Below, one piece after another: positions 44,233 through 53,505 of a DNA stretch of 64,000 nucleotides. The stretch is from positions 561,018-625,017 of the forward strand of contig NZ_KB908056.1 in NCBI RefSeq assembly GCF_000382325.1, given 5' to 3'. The notes under the pieces were generated by a model. It did no database searches, had not been told where the DNA came from, and saw only the letters and a program-made list of their open reading frames with translations. Numbering within the stretch: position 1 is the first letter of the stretch; every line of letters begins with the position of its first letter. Origin of the DNA: Woodsholea maritima DSM 17123 (GTDB lineage: Bacteria; Pseudomonadota; Alphaproteobacteria; Caulobacterales; Maricaulaceae). A program made the translations under genes and the position numbers.

Positions 44233-44309
44233 ACGCTCTTGCCAGGGGGACTAGCAAGAGCGCCATAGGTGAGATCTTGCCGTGTGGAGGACCACCCCAA
44301 GGCAAGATC
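44233..44309 (-). promoter_or_regulatory. Two hairpins between TonB receptor and phnX
   Basis: Inverted repeats CGCTCTTGC/GCAAGAGCG (44234-44242 with 44254-44262) and GATCTTGCC/GGCAAGATC (44273-44281 with 44301-44309), sharing the TCTTGC core. On the minus strand the promoter-distal hairpin is followed, after six bases, by TTTTT. They probably end or attenuate the receptor transcript so that phnX is made in smaller amounts. This is read by eye. Confidence 0.5.
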
Positions 44310-44326
44310 ACAGTTCACTCACCAGC

Positions 44327-46930
44327 TTAGAAGAAGCTGTAGCGCAGGCCGAACATGCCCCGCATGCCGTAATATTCCAGCTGATAAGGACGGGCCTCAT
44401 CACCAATGAAGTATTTCAGCGTTGAGCCGCTCAGATTGTAAAGGTCCATATAGACCTGCAATTGTTCAGTGACATCGTAAGAGGCGGAGAAGTCCACAGA
44501 GGTGTAATCCCCGTAGAAGCCATCGCTGTCGGCATCATCGCCATGCTCTTCGATATATTCACCTTTGTAGTTCATCGCGATACGCGCTGACAGGCGGTCA
44601 TCTTCGTAATAAACGGCAATATTGCCCAGATTATTGGCCTGACGCGGGATGGCAGGATTATCCGCGCGCCCTTCCAAGGTCATTTCAGACTGCATATAAG
44701 TGTAGTTCGCGCTAACACCCAGATTGCTCAACAGGCCGGGTAAGAAGTCCAGCTGGCGCTGAACATTCAATTCCAGACCATAGAGCCACGCATCGCCCCC
44801 GTTTTGCGGCAGACGGAAATCAACGCCCGTATTGCCACCATAAGTGCCGGTCGTGGTCGAGACGAAGATCGGATCGGTGATGTCTTTATAGAAGACACCG
44901 CCAGAGACCATGCCGAAGCCATCAAAGTAATGCTCAAGCGAGAGGTCATAATTGATCGAATAGGTCGGGTTGAGGTTCGGGTTACCGGCGACATATTCAT
45001 TGTCATGCTCAGCATAGACACCGCCAGGGGTCAGCGTACCGAAATCAGGACGCGCAAAGGTCCGGCTGATCGCACCGCGAATTTGGGTGTTATCATTGAT
45101 CTCATAGGTCGCATGGATCGATGGTAAGACAGAGGTATAGTCTTTGGTGCGCGAGACTGGGGTCAGGCTGTCACAGACTAGGGTCGTATTGTTGAAATCA
45201 CAATCTTGACCCGACACAGTGGTTTCAGTGCGCGTAACGCGAACACCGCCCACCAAGGTCAGACGCTCAATCCCGGTATAGGTGCCCATGGTGTAGACAG
45301 AGAGGTGATCTTCCTCAACGTCGAAATTACGCCCCAACGCACCGCCGTTTGACACCAGCGCAGATTCATCAGCGGTTTCAGCCAAAGTGAATTTCTGCTT
45401 ATTGTCACGCCACCACGCCGAGATTTCATCAATCGGCACAACGGGTGAGAAGTCTTTCTGATAGCGATCGCCGATAGACTGATCACCATCAAGATAACCA
45501 TCACGGCTAGGCTGGCTGATAGTGGTGAAGTCTGCCAAAGTGGGCGCAGGACCAAAGGCGTCATTCCAATAGTAGAACTCATCGGCGAAGACGGCCGTGC
45601 GTTCTTTGGTGCGATAGTGCAGGCCAGACTGCAGTTGGAACTGAGAATTGAAGTGATAGGTCCAGTTAAGCTGCGCCACGATCGGGTCGCGCTCATTCAC
45701 ATCCACCTTATAAAGCTCGACATTGGCGATCTTCATCGCGGCGGGATCGTGCGCAAAACCGGCAGGCAGGTGTGTTGAGATCGCCAAAGGATCATCAGAA
45801 CCGCCATCGATTTCGTTATAGACGTAATTCCCGCCGGTGCCGTCGGTTTTACCCAGGCCCACATAGCCGACATTTTTCTGGTCAAAGCGCATCACGAAGT
45901 ATGCGTTTTCACCGCCGCCGGGGATATCACCATATTCGAATTGGTTGTCATAGGTCGACAATGACCAATCCACTTCACCGAAGCCGCCGAAATCATGCTC
46001 ACCGCCCAGCTCAACGCCCCACATGCGGGTGATCATTTCAGAGTGGATGTTTTGAACTTCCACGCGGTCCTTGTCGAAACGATAACGGTGCTTGTAATGC
46101 ACCTCGTCATCATTCAAAGAGCCGTAAAGACCATTGATATAAAAACGGTTATTGGCATCGGCATTGAACTCAGCGCCGAAATTCAAACCCGTCGTAGTGC
46201 GGTTACCGGTGTAATCGCGCAGCTCCAGACGGCGGATCCCGCCATCACCCACGCGGCGAGGCTCAACATTGTCGGTCGCCCAATCACGGCTCCAATAGGT
46301 GGCGTTGACCACGAAACCAAAACGCTCATCGGCGGTGACATCGCCGAAATAAACATTCAGCATTTCGCTGGTCTGACCATCAATCTTGTCGTTGAAACCG
46401 GCCCCAACGGTCACGTCCAGAACGCGCTGAGAAGGGGCAGTACGGGTCACGAAATTCACATTCCCCCCGATTGCATCGCCTTCCATGGCGGGGGTGACGG
46501 CTTTAGACACTTCAACGCGCTCAATCATCTCGGTCGGGAAGAAGTCAAAGGCGGTCGCGCGTGATGTGGTTTCTTCTTCCGCAGTCGGCAGGCGATTGCC
46601 ATTGATCGACATCGAACTCCACTGCGAGGGTAGACCGCGAACGGCCACGAAACGGCCCTCGCCCTGGTCGCGCTCAATAGAGACGCCCGGCACGCGCTGC
46701 ACGGCTTCGGCGGCGTTACGATCGGGCAGCTTGCCGATACCTTCAGAGGATACAACATTGACGATGTTATCAGCTTGACGTTGCTGATTGATCGCGGCTT
46801 GCTCGCCCTGGGCGATACGACCCAGAACGCGGATCACTTCGACCTCGCCTTCGCCTTGGGTTTGCGCGAATGCAGGCGCGGCGCACACGATAACGCCCAT
46901 AGCGGCGCTGAGATATAAAGTCGATTTCAT
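44327..46930 (-). CDS. TonB-dependent receptor, Caulobacter type
   Basis: Outer-membrane active transporter of 867 residues: signal peptide (1-22, AAPAFA cut), plug domain (about 50-160; IGKLPDRNAAEAVQRVPGVSIERDQGEGRFVAVRGL), and a 22-strand barrel ending in the aromatic GLRYSFF. No clear TonB box is seen; a candidate is EVIRVLGR near 31-38. Located between the LysR regulator and phnX genes on the same strand, it is the likely outer-membrane entry route for the phosphonate substrate; inferred from context. Confidence 0.92.
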   Translation of the reverse strand: MKSTLYLSAAMGVIVCAAPAFAQTQGEGEVEVIRVLGRIAQGEQAAINQQRQADNIVNVVSSEGIGKLPDRNAAEAVQRVPGVSIERDQGEGRFVAVRGLPSQWSSMSINGNRLPTAEEETTSRATAFDFFPTEMIERVEVSKAVTPAMEGDAIGGNVNFVTRTAPSQRVLDVTVGAGFNDKIDGQTSEMLNVYFGDVTADERFGFVVNATYWSRDWATDNVEPRRVGDGGIRRLELRDYTGNRTTTGLNFGAEFNADANNRFYINGLYGSLNDDEVHYKHRYRFDKDRVEVQNIHSEMITRMWGVELGGEHDFGGFGEVDWSLSTYDNQFEYGDIPGGGENAYFVMRFDQKNVGYVGLGKTDGTGGNYVYNEIDGGSDDPLAISTHLPAGFAHDPAAMKIANVELYKVDVNERDPIVAQLNWTYHFNSQFQLQSGLHYRTKERTAVFADEFYYWNDAFGPAPTLADFTTISQPSRDGYLDGDQSIGDRYQKDFSPVVPIDEISAWWRDNKQKFTLAETADESALVSNGGALGRNFDVEEDHLSVYTMGTYTGIERLTLVGGVRVTRTETTVSGQDCDFNNTTLVCDSLTPVSRTKDYTSVLPSIHATYEINDNTQIRGAISRTFARPDFGTLTPGGVYAEHDNEYVAGNPNLNPTYSINYDLSLEHYFDGFGMVSGGVFYKDITDPIFVSTTTGTYGGNTGVDFRLPQNGGDAWLYGLELNVQRQLDFLPGLLSNLGVSANYTYMQSEMTLEGRADNPAIPRQANNLGNIAVYYEDDRLSARIAMNYKGEYIEEHGDDADSDGFYGDYTSVDFSASYDVTEQLQVYMDLYNLSGSTLKYFIGDEARPYQLEYYGMRGMFGLRYSFF

Positions 46931-47071
46931 AAATTACCCCCTAAAGTTGAAACCCTGATGATCCACCGTCCCCGGGTGGATCGCCCCTCAAAAGCCAGAC
47001 CCAGCCGGATCTGGCCAATTCATTCTTTGCATGAGGGATATAGCCCAAAGGCCAACTATTCAGTATACTGA
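46931..47071 (-). promoter_or_regulatory. Leader and promoter region of the TonB receptor gene
   Basis: Holds an 8-bp perfect hairpin GATCCACC/GGTGGATC (46960-46967 with 46975-46982) in the presumed 5' leader and a perfect 10-base palindrome CAGTATACTG at 47061-47070, next to the upstream LysR stop codon. The palindrome is a candidate operator. The LysR terminator, if any, may be CTGAT/ATCAG at 47068-47082. Confidence 0.4.
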
Positions 47072-47974
47072 TTATTTATCAGTGCGATAGCCTACCGATA
47101 GGCGTATGACCTCAACCGCTTGCAAGGCCACTTGCGTCAAGGGCGCGCGCCGACGCTCCATCGGATACACTAAATAAGAGGTTAGATGGACATCCTCGCC
47201 CTCGATATCGAGGGGCTTGAACACGATACGCTGGTCCGGCGGACATTCGCGTTCATAGATAAAACTCATCCCCACACCGCGCGCAATGCCTTCGCGAATG
47301 GTCTCACGGGTATGCATCTCCAAAACCGCACGCGGAACCAGTTTGTGATGGTCCAGCAAGCGCTCCATGGCGCTACGTGTACGCGAACCCTCTTCGCGCG
47401 AGAGAAGAACATCGTCAGTTATGTGACGTAACGGATAAACCGCGCGCTCGGCCATCGGATGATCGAAGGGCAGCGCCGCACCCAAGCGGTCACGATGCAG
47501 AGGCACGCGCAAGAAAGCATCATCCGTAGGCGGATCAGCATTGATCGCCACATCGACCTGGGCTTCGCGCAATAATTGGAAAGAGGTGTGCGCATTGGCC
47601 ATGCGCACGGTGGCTTGCAAATCAGGATGGCGCGCGCGTACGGCCGCGATTAATTCTGCAGCCAGAAAAGGCGAGTCCGAGCCCACCCGCAACATGCCTT
47701 TGACCTCAACCGGATCATGGCTCAACAGCTGATCAATCCGATCGCTGGTTTCAAACATTTTCTGCGTCAGTTCAAACAGCTCACGGCCCGTCTGCGTCAA
47801 CTGCAAGGGTGTGCGCCGACCTTCAAACAGCGCGATCTGGTGGCGATCTTCCAGCGCCTTAATCTGCTTCGATAAGGTGGGTTGAGAGACATGCAGGCGA
47901 CGCGCGGCCTGGGTGACGCTGCCTTCGCGGGCGACAAAGTGGAATGCGCGCAAATGTTGATAACTAATTGTCAT
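47072..47974 (-). CDS. LysR-family regulator of the phosphonate locus
   Basis: 300 residues: N-terminal winged HTH (LRAFHFVAREGSVTQAARRLHVSQPTLSKQIKALED) and LysR substrate domain (about 90-290). It is divergent from the FAD oxidase gene and upstream of the TonB receptor and phnX genes on its own strand, the position expected of a pathway activator. LysR proteins of this kind often control 2-aminoethylphosphonate genes; the effector here is unknown. Confidence 0.9.
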   Translation of the reverse strand: MTISYQHLRAFHFVAREGSVTQAARRLHVSQPTLSKQIKALEDRHQIALFEGRRTPLQLTQTGRELFELTQKMFETSDRIDQLLSHDPVEVKGMLRVGSDSPFLAAELIAAVRARHPDLQATVRMANAHTSFQLLREAQVDVAINADPPTDDAFLRVPLHRDRLGAALPFDHPMAERAVYPLRHITDDVLLSREEGSRTRSAMERLLDHHKLVPRAVLEMHTRETIREGIARGVGMSFIYERECPPDQRIVFKPLDIEGEDVHLTSYLVYPMERRRAPLTQVALQAVEVIRLSVGYRTDK

Positions 47975-48234
47975 CGCCTGCCTGAGTTGGTGAAATCCAT
48001 CCGGCGAGGCTTTATCTGCCTTTTATGACAATTGCGTCTCATTTACATTCGATTATGATAACAGGCACGGCGAACCCTTCGCTATTCTTAGCCGCTCTAT
48101 TCAGGCTATAGGCGACATGCAAAGAATGAATTTGGCCTTCGCGCCAAGATTGGCTAACCAAGCCCTCCCTTATCCGTCTACCGCCTATCTGTTGGCTCGG
48201 ATTAGGCTTTCTGCACTGGAAAAGGATCAAGCCG
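47975..48234. promoter_or_regulatory. Divergent promoter region, lysR / FAD oxidase
   Basis: A 260-base gap without a gene. TTGGC-N6-GCCAA near 48130-48146 is a possible inverted-repeat operator for the LysR protein. The ribosome binding site AAAAGGA precedes the FAD oxidase ATG. No reliable -35/-10 pair was found by eye. Confidence 0.35.
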
Positions 48235-49392
48235 ATGCGTGCAAACCGCTATGACCTTGTCATTATCGGGGCCGGAATATTGGGTCTGGCGCACGCCTAT
48301 CACGCGGCGCGACAAGGCCTTAAGGTTGCTGTTATTGACCGCGACGCCCAGGCCAATGGTGCATCGGTACGAAATTTTGGTTTTGTGACTGTGACCGGAC
48401 AGCAACGCGGCGATTTCCATAGCCTGACCCGGCGCACGAGGGACATCTGGGCCGAGATCGCCCCCCAAGCAGGCATCGTGATCCATCATCATGGCCTATT
48501 GGTGAGCGCCCAGCGCCCTGAGGCGATGGCGGTGCTGCAAAGCTTGATGATGACCGAAATGGGTGAGGGCTGCACCCTGATGGACGCGGAGGCCGTGCGT
48601 GCGCACTATCCTCAGCTGACCCCCACGCAGTTGGAAGGGGGGCTATGGAGCCCCCATGAAGTGCGCGTCGATAGTCGCAGCGCCATTCACCAGCTGACCC
48701 GCTGGTTGGAAGCCGCCCATCAGGTAGATTTCCACTGGTCCACCTCGGTTCATGGCGTTCAAACGGGCCATGTCGCAACCTCGCGCGGGGCGTTTAATGC
48801 CGATCATGTCATCGTCTGCCCCGGGGATGATCTAGCAACGCTGTATCGCGAAGTCTTCCAGCGCCACGAAGTGACCCGGTGCAAGCTGCATATGATGCGC
48901 TTGGCCGATCCGGGCTTCACCTTGCCGGGCGCGGTGATGAGCGATCTCTCACTGGTGCGCTATCTGGGCTATGCTGAGCGCCCTGAAGCAGCAGCGTTGA
49001 AATCACGCCTGGAGCGCGAGCAAGGCGAGCATTTAAAGCAAGGCGTCCATTTGATTGTGGTTCAAAACGCCGATGGCTCGCTGGTGGTGGGGGACACCCA
49101 TCATTATGGCGATACGCCAGACCCCTTTGCGCCGAGCGCCTATGATGATCTGGTCTTGGAAGAATTCGAAAACGTCTTTGGCCGCCCAGCCCCAGCCGTC
49201 TTGGAGCGTTGGACCGGCACCTATGCGTCGAGCCCCAAACAGCAATTCTTCATCGAAACCGTAGAGGAGCGCGTGCAGCTGGTCGTGGTGACCTGCGGGG
49301 CTGGCGCATCCAGCGGCTTTGGCATTGCCGAACGCAGCCTGGATCAATTACTGGGCCACACCCAAGCACCCCTGAGTGCCCAGGCCGAATAG
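48235..49392 (+). CDS. FAD-dependent oxidase of phosphonate catabolism (TIGR03364 type)
   Basis: 385-residue DAO-fold flavoprotein. The dinucleotide site is YDLVIIGAGILGLAHAYHAA, and the substrate-side loop NGASVRNFGFVTVTGQQ is typical of the TIGR03364 group, whose members sit in phosphonate loci. Probable role: oxidative deamination of 2-aminoethylphosphonate or its N-methyl form to phosphonoacetaldehyde, which PhnX (43395-44204) then hydrolyses. This assignment is inferred from family and neighbours. Glycine/sarcosine-type oxidase is the alternative. Confidence 0.82.
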   Translation: MRANRYDLVIIGAGILGLAHAYHAARQGLKVAVIDRDAQANGASVRNFGFVTVTGQQRGDFHSLTRRTRDIWAEIAPQAGIVIHHHGLLVSAQRPEAMAVLQSLMMTEMGEGCTLMDAEAVRAHYPQLTPTQLEGGLWSPHEVRVDSRSAIHQLTRWLEAAHQVDFHWSTSVHGVQTGHVATSRGAFNADHVIVCPGDDLATLYREVFQRHEVTRCKLHMMRLADPGFTLPGAVMSDLSLVRYLGYAERPEAAALKSRLEREQGEHLKQGVHLIVVQNADGSLVVGDTHHYGDTPDPFAPSAYDDLVLEEFENVFGRPAPAVLERWTGTYASSPKQQFFIETVEERVQLVVVTCGAGASSGFGIAERSLDQLLGHTQAPLSAQAE

Positions 49393-49395
49393 ACG

Positions 49396-49767
49396 CTAAT
49401 CCTCACGGCTTTCTGTCGCGGCTTCTTGCAAGGTTTCCGCGTCCTGATGGCCCGTGGGTCGCCAGGTCAAAACCTGAGCCCAGCTCAGCGCCAACAGATC
49501 TTCGCGGCGCGCCTGAACGAAGCTGCGCGGGCCATCAAAGCCTGCCAGTCCCGTTCGATCATTCCAGACATCACTGATCTGGCGCAAAGTCTCACTGGCC
49601 CAGCCCGGCGGCTGACGCGCGGCCCAGCGCTCCAACGCGCTCCCATTCAGCAAGAGCAGCACCAAGGCGATGACGGCCATGACCCGGCCCGTCCAGATCC
49701 GCGTGCGCACATGGATGACATCATCCTCAGGGCGGACATACAGCGGATCGCGATGATCGGTTTCCAT
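49396..49767 (-). CDS. Small membrane protein of the MBOAT operon
   Basis: 123 residues with one membrane helix (about 28-45, VMAVIALVLLLLNGSALERW) and a C-terminal soluble part in the periplasm or cytoplasm. I recognise no family. It follows the O-acyltransferase gene by 15 bases on the same strand, so it is probably an accessory of that system. The ATG at 49767 has GGGGGAGG at good spacing, unlike the GTG at 49773. Confidence 0.65.
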   Translation of the reverse strand: METDHRDPLYVRPEDDVIHVRTRIWTGRVMAVIALVLLLLNGSALERWAARQPPGWASETLRQISDVWNDRTGLAGFDGPRSFVQARREDLLALSWAQVLTWRPTGHQDAETLQEAATESRED

Positions 49768-49782
49768 ACTCACCTCCCCCGC

Positions 49783-51177
49783 CTAGAACTGGAAATAAAT
49801 GAAGGGGGCAACCCCTTCTGGGCGTAAAAATTCTACGATCAAAAAACCGCCCGCCAGGATCAATCCCGCCACCAGGGATGGCAGGCGCGCCATGGTGCGC
49901 GCGGCATGTTCCACCGCGCGCGGCGGCAAGGCATGTAGGCCCAGCCCCAACACGATTAACAACACAATGGCCGGGCTCGCCACCTCGATAGGCTGATCCC
50001 AGCGCACCATGGCACCAAGATAACTCATCGCCGCATCAAAGCTGGGCGCGCGGAATAAAATCCAGGCCAGACAGATCCCGTGAAAGGTGATGACCAGGCT
50101 GATCAGGCTACGTTTCTTATCATCCAGGCCCAAGACCCGCTCCAGCAACAGCGCCACGCCATGAAAAACGCCCCAGGCCACAAAGGTCCAGGCTGCGCCA
50201 TGCCACAATCCACCCAGCAACATGGTCAAGAACAGATTGCGTGCGGTCACCCAGACCCCACCGCGATTTCCCCCTAAAGGGATGTAGAGATAATCGCGCA
50301 GCCAGGTTGAGAGACTGATATGCCAGCGCCGCCAGAAATCCTGAAAGGAGCGCGCACGATAAGGCTGGTCAAAATTGCGATGAAAGCGATAGCCGAGCAG
50401 GGCCGCACAGCCGATGGCGATATCGGAATAGGCCGAAAAATCGCAATAAATCTGTACGGCATAGCCATAGACGGCCATCCACAGATCAAAGCCGGTATAG
50501 AAGCTGGGGTCGAAGAACACCGGATCAACCAGATGTTCGGCCAACTCAGCCGCGATCACGGTTTTCTTGAACAGGCCCCACACGATCAGAAGAAGGCCCA
50601 GGCTCGCCGCTTCGCGGTTGAGCCGCGGGCTTTGCTGCAGCTGAGGCAGAAAGTCCTTTGCGCGCACAATCGGGCCCGCAACCAATTGCGGAAAGAAGGA
50701 GATATAGAGCATGACATCGAGCAGGCGACGCTGCACCTGCGCCGTGCCGCGCTTAACATCCACCACATAGGAAATGCCCTGAAAGGTATAAAAGCTGATC
50801 CCCACAGGCAGGATAATCTGCAACCATGGCAGGTCACGCTCAACGCCCAGCGCGCTCAAGACCGGGGTCAGGTTTTCTAAGAAGAAGCCATAATATTTAA
50901 AGAAGCCCAGAATGATCAGATTGATCACCACGCCCAGCACCATATAGCCATAGCGCGCGCGGCCATGGGTGGCCGATCCAATCGCGCGCCCAATCAGCCA
51001 ATTGAGAAACGAACTGGCAAATAACAACCCACAAAACCGCCAATCCCACCAGCCATAGAAGACATAGCTCGCCGCGACCAGAAACAGCTTGCGCCGCCCA
51101 TTTTCATGCTCCAGGCCCCAGCTGACCGTGAACACGATCAGAAAGAAAATCCCGAAAATGAGCGTGGGAAACAGCAT
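49783..51177 (-). CDS. MBOAT O-acyltransferase (AlgI/DltB-like)
   Basis: Polytopic membrane enzyme of 464 residues that moves acyl groups across the membrane onto a polysaccharide or other envelope glycan. MBOAT signatures: GISFYTFQGISYVVDV, YCDFSAYSDIAIG, FWRRWHISLSTWLRDYLYIPLGGNRGG and the catalytic His near residue 325 in GLWHGAAWTFVAWGVFHG. The ATG at 51177 is chosen because the gene upstream ends at 51180 and the protein starts with the first membrane helix there. It is paired with an SGNH hydrolase-like gene and a small membrane protein gene, as in alginate/peptidoglycan acetylation operons. Confidence 0.92.
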   Translation of the reverse strand: MLFPTLIFGIFFLIVFTVSWGLEHENGRRKLFLVAASYVFYGWWDWRFCGLLFASSFLNWLIGRAIGSATHGRARYGYMVLGVVINLIILGFFKYYGFFLENLTPVLSALGVERDLPWLQIILPVGISFYTFQGISYVVDVKRGTAQVQRRLLDVMLYISFFPQLVAGPIVRAKDFLPQLQQSPRLNREAASLGLLLIVWGLFKKTVIAAELAEHLVDPVFFDPSFYTGFDLWMAVYGYAVQIYCDFSAYSDIAIGCAALLGYRFHRNFDQPYRARSFQDFWRRWHISLSTWLRDYLYIPLGGNRGGVWVTARNLFLTMLLGGLWHGAAWTFVAWGVFHGVALLLERVLGLDDKKRSLISLVITFHGICLAWILFRAPSFDAAMSYLGAMVRWDQPIEVASPAIVLLIVLGLGLHALPPRAVEHAARTMARLPSLVAGLILAGGFLIVEFLRPEGVAPFIYFQF

Positions 51178-51179
51178 GC

Positions 51180-52049
51180 TTAAGGCGTCCCTTGCGCGGT
51201 GTCGGCGCTCACCGCGCGGCACATATAGGCCTGGCCATCAATCACGACGGATAGCGCATCATTGAGCGCAGCCAAATCGGCGGGCACGGGCGCGGGGCGT
51301 TCTAGGGGAAGATAGCGCAAAGCCTCGGCCTGATCACTGACCCAATCGGCAACCCCCGCCGACATCAGCCGATAACCGCGCAAAGTAAAATGGATACCAT
51401 CATCGGCGCGGATCAGGCGCGGCGTACCGGCACCATCGGGCAGATAAGCATTATAACTGCCGTCTTCGGCCATGGTGGCGCTACGGATTTCCAAGAAGGG
51501 ATAATTAAACGTCTCTGCGCGCGATTGAAAAATCCCATTGAGGAATATCGTATTATTATCATAACGATCAGAGCGCATACGCGGCAGGCCGACCCAGGCG
51601 ATCTGTGCACCGTGTTCGCGCAGCATTGTCGTCAGCTCATCAATGCGCGCGGCATAAATCTCCTGCCAGCCGGCGGAGCGGAAATTATACACCGCTCCAT
51701 CTTCGGCGATGCCTTGCATGTCATTGGCCCCGAACATAAAAATCGCGATGTCGATATGATGTTCAGCCAATTGATCGCGCGTTTTATCGGCGACATCGAC
51801 ATAGGTGTAATTGGTAATGCCTGTTGAGACTTCAGAGAGCTGTAAGACCTCAGCGATATTGGGATCATTGCGCAGATGCCAGTAAAGCCCCGCCCATAAG
51901 CCATCGGCCAGGGAATCGCCGAACACGCCCACAGTGACTGGATCGCGTTCAGGCCGAGGCTCGTCCTGCGCAGCCGCGCCCGCCACCAGCGCCAACGCCA
52001 GGCTCAGCCCCAGGCATAACCCTTTGGCGCATTTCACAACATCACGCAT
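51180..52049 (-). CDS. Secreted SGNH/GDSL hydrolase (DUF459-like), acyl-transfer partner
   Basis: 289 residues with a signal peptide (about 1-30, GLSLALALVAGAAAQ). Block I FGDSLADGL with Ser near 43, block III GANDMQG, and block V DGIHF with Asp/His near 219-222 complete the SGNH catalytic set. It is the first gene of the MBOAT operon, 2 bases before the acyltransferase, so it probably completes periplasmic O-acyl transfer, as AlgX/PatB-type partners do. An esterase role is the alternative. Start at 52049 (GGGGG upstream) puts the signal peptide at the N-terminus. Confidence 0.88.
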   Translation of the reverse strand: MRDVVKCAKGLCLGLSLALALVAGAAAQDEPRPERDPVTVGVFGDSLADGLWAGLYWHLRNDPNIAEVLQLSEVSTGITNYTYVDVADKTRDQLAEHHIDIAIFMFGANDMQGIAEDGAVYNFRSAGWQEIYAARIDELTTMLREHGAQIAWVGLPRMRSDRYDNNTIFLNGIFQSRAETFNYPFLEIRSATMAEDGSYNAYLPDGAGTPRLIRADDGIHFTLRGYRLMSAGVADWVSDQAEALRYLPLERPAPVPADLAALNDALSVVIDGQAYMCRAVSADTAQGTP

Positions 52050-52322
52050 ATAACCCCCGTCACCCAGACCCCAGCCCCCAGACCTAGCGCATGGGCATGC
52101 CACCCCCCTATCTGTCCCCCAGATAAGCGGTTCTTCGTGATTAAAAGCATGAGGAGTATTCGCCTGGCAAGCCAAAGATTACTTTTATCTTAAGCGCTAT
52201 GGTTAATAAGGGGTTAGCGACTGTACGCCCATAAAGGCGTCACACCCCTTCCCTGGCTATTGTTTCGACTTCGGTATACACCCAGCCCCCTTCATCCCCT
52301 TCACCCGCGCGCGAGTACAAGC

Positions 52323-53501
52323 ATGGATTATGATGTCATCATTATTGGGGCCGGGGCGGCCGGATTGATGGCCGCCATCGAAGCGGGCAAGCGCGCGCGC
52401 AAAGTCCTGGTGCTCGATCACGCCAAAGCCCCCGCAGAAAAAATCCGCATTTCCGGGGGTGGGCGGTGTAATTTCACCAATATCCATGCCGGGCCGAATA
52501 ATTTCATCTCGCAAAACCCGCATTTTTGTAAATCCTCGCTCAAACGCTATAGCGCTCAGGATTTCATCGCATTGGTGCGCCGCCACCGGATTGATTTTCA
52601 TGAGAAAACCTTAGGTCAGCTCTTCTGCGATCACTCCGCCAAGGATATTATCGCGCTGCTGCTCACCGAGATGCGGGCCGCAAAGGCCGAGCTGCGCTTG
52701 GAGACCTCGATCACGCGGATTGAACCTATCAGCGATGGCGGTTTTCGCATAGTCACCCCAGATTTTGCCAAAACCTGTACCAGCCTGATTATTGCCACAG
52801 GCGGTAAATCCATCCCCAAAATGGGGGCCACCGGCTTTGGCTATGAGATCGCACGCCAGTTTGACATCCCCCTTGTGGAGACACGACCAGCGCTCGTGCC
52901 CCTGACCTTCGAAGGCGAACGCTTGGAGGCGTTTCAAGCCCTGGCCGGGGTCAGCCTGCCTGCGCGCGCCAGCCATGGCAAAACCCGCTTTGATGAGGCA
53001 CTGCTGTTTACCCATCGCGGCCTGTCCGGCCCCGTCATCTTGCAAATCTCATCTTTCTGGCGTGAGGGCGACAGCGTGCGCCTCTGCCTCCTGCCGGGGG
53101 TCGACATCTTCGAAGCTTTAAAAGCTCAGCGCCAGATCAACGGTCGCCAAGCGCTTTCTACCGCGCTCGCCACTTTGCTTCCCAAACGCTTGGCCCAAGC
53201 CATCGGCGAAGAGTTTCAAGAGCTTAAAAATCTCGCAGATTACTCCGACAAGCGCCTGCGCCAGGTTTGCGCGCGCCTGCAAGAGTGGAGCGTGACACCC
53301 GCAGGCTCTGAAGGCTATCGCACCGCTGAAGTGACTTTAGGCGGGGTCGACACCCGCGCCCTGGACAGTCAGACCATGATGGCCAAAACCGTGCCGGGGT
53401 TATATTTCATCGGGGAAGTCGTCGATGTGACCGGCTGGCTGGGCGGCTATAATTTCCAATGGGCCTGGTCATCAGGCTGGGTCGCGGGTCAATCGGCCTA
53501 A
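52323..53501 (+). CDS. HI0933-like flavoprotein (YhiN family)
   Basis: 392-residue FAD protein with dinucleotide motif YDVIIIGAGAAGLMAAIEAG and the family hallmark ISGGGRCNFTN. The C-terminal FAD site GLYFIGEVVDVTGWLGGYNFQWAWSSG is also diagnostic. The cellular role of YhiN-type proteins is not settled; tRNA or anaerobic redox functions have been proposed for relatives. The chosen ATG is the one that starts the Rossmann fold. It converges on the GntR gene with 4 bases between. Confidence 0.9.
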   Translation: MDYDVIIIGAGAAGLMAAIEAGKRARKVLVLDHAKAPAEKIRISGGGRCNFTNIHAGPNNFISQNPHFCKSSLKRYSAQDFIALVRRHRIDFHEKTLGQLFCDHSAKDIIALLLTEMRAAKAELRLETSITRIEPISDGGFRIVTPDFAKTCTSLIIATGGKSIPKMGATGFGYEIARQFDIPLVETRPALVPLTFEGERLEAFQALAGVSLPARASHGKTRFDEALLFTHRGLSGPVILQISSFWREGDSVRLCLLPGVDIFEALKAQRQINGRQALSTALATLLPKRLAQAIGEEFQELKNLADYSDKRLRQVCARLQEWSVTPAGSEGYRTAEVTLGGVDTRALDSQTMMAKTVPGLYFIGEVVDVTGWLGGYNFQWAWSSGWVAGQSA

Positions 53502-53505
53502 GCCC

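Noticed and set aside
43807..44330. Plus-strand ORFs opposite phnX and the TonB receptor gene
   Set aside because: They are antisense shadows of well-identified genes with strong family motifs on the minus strand.
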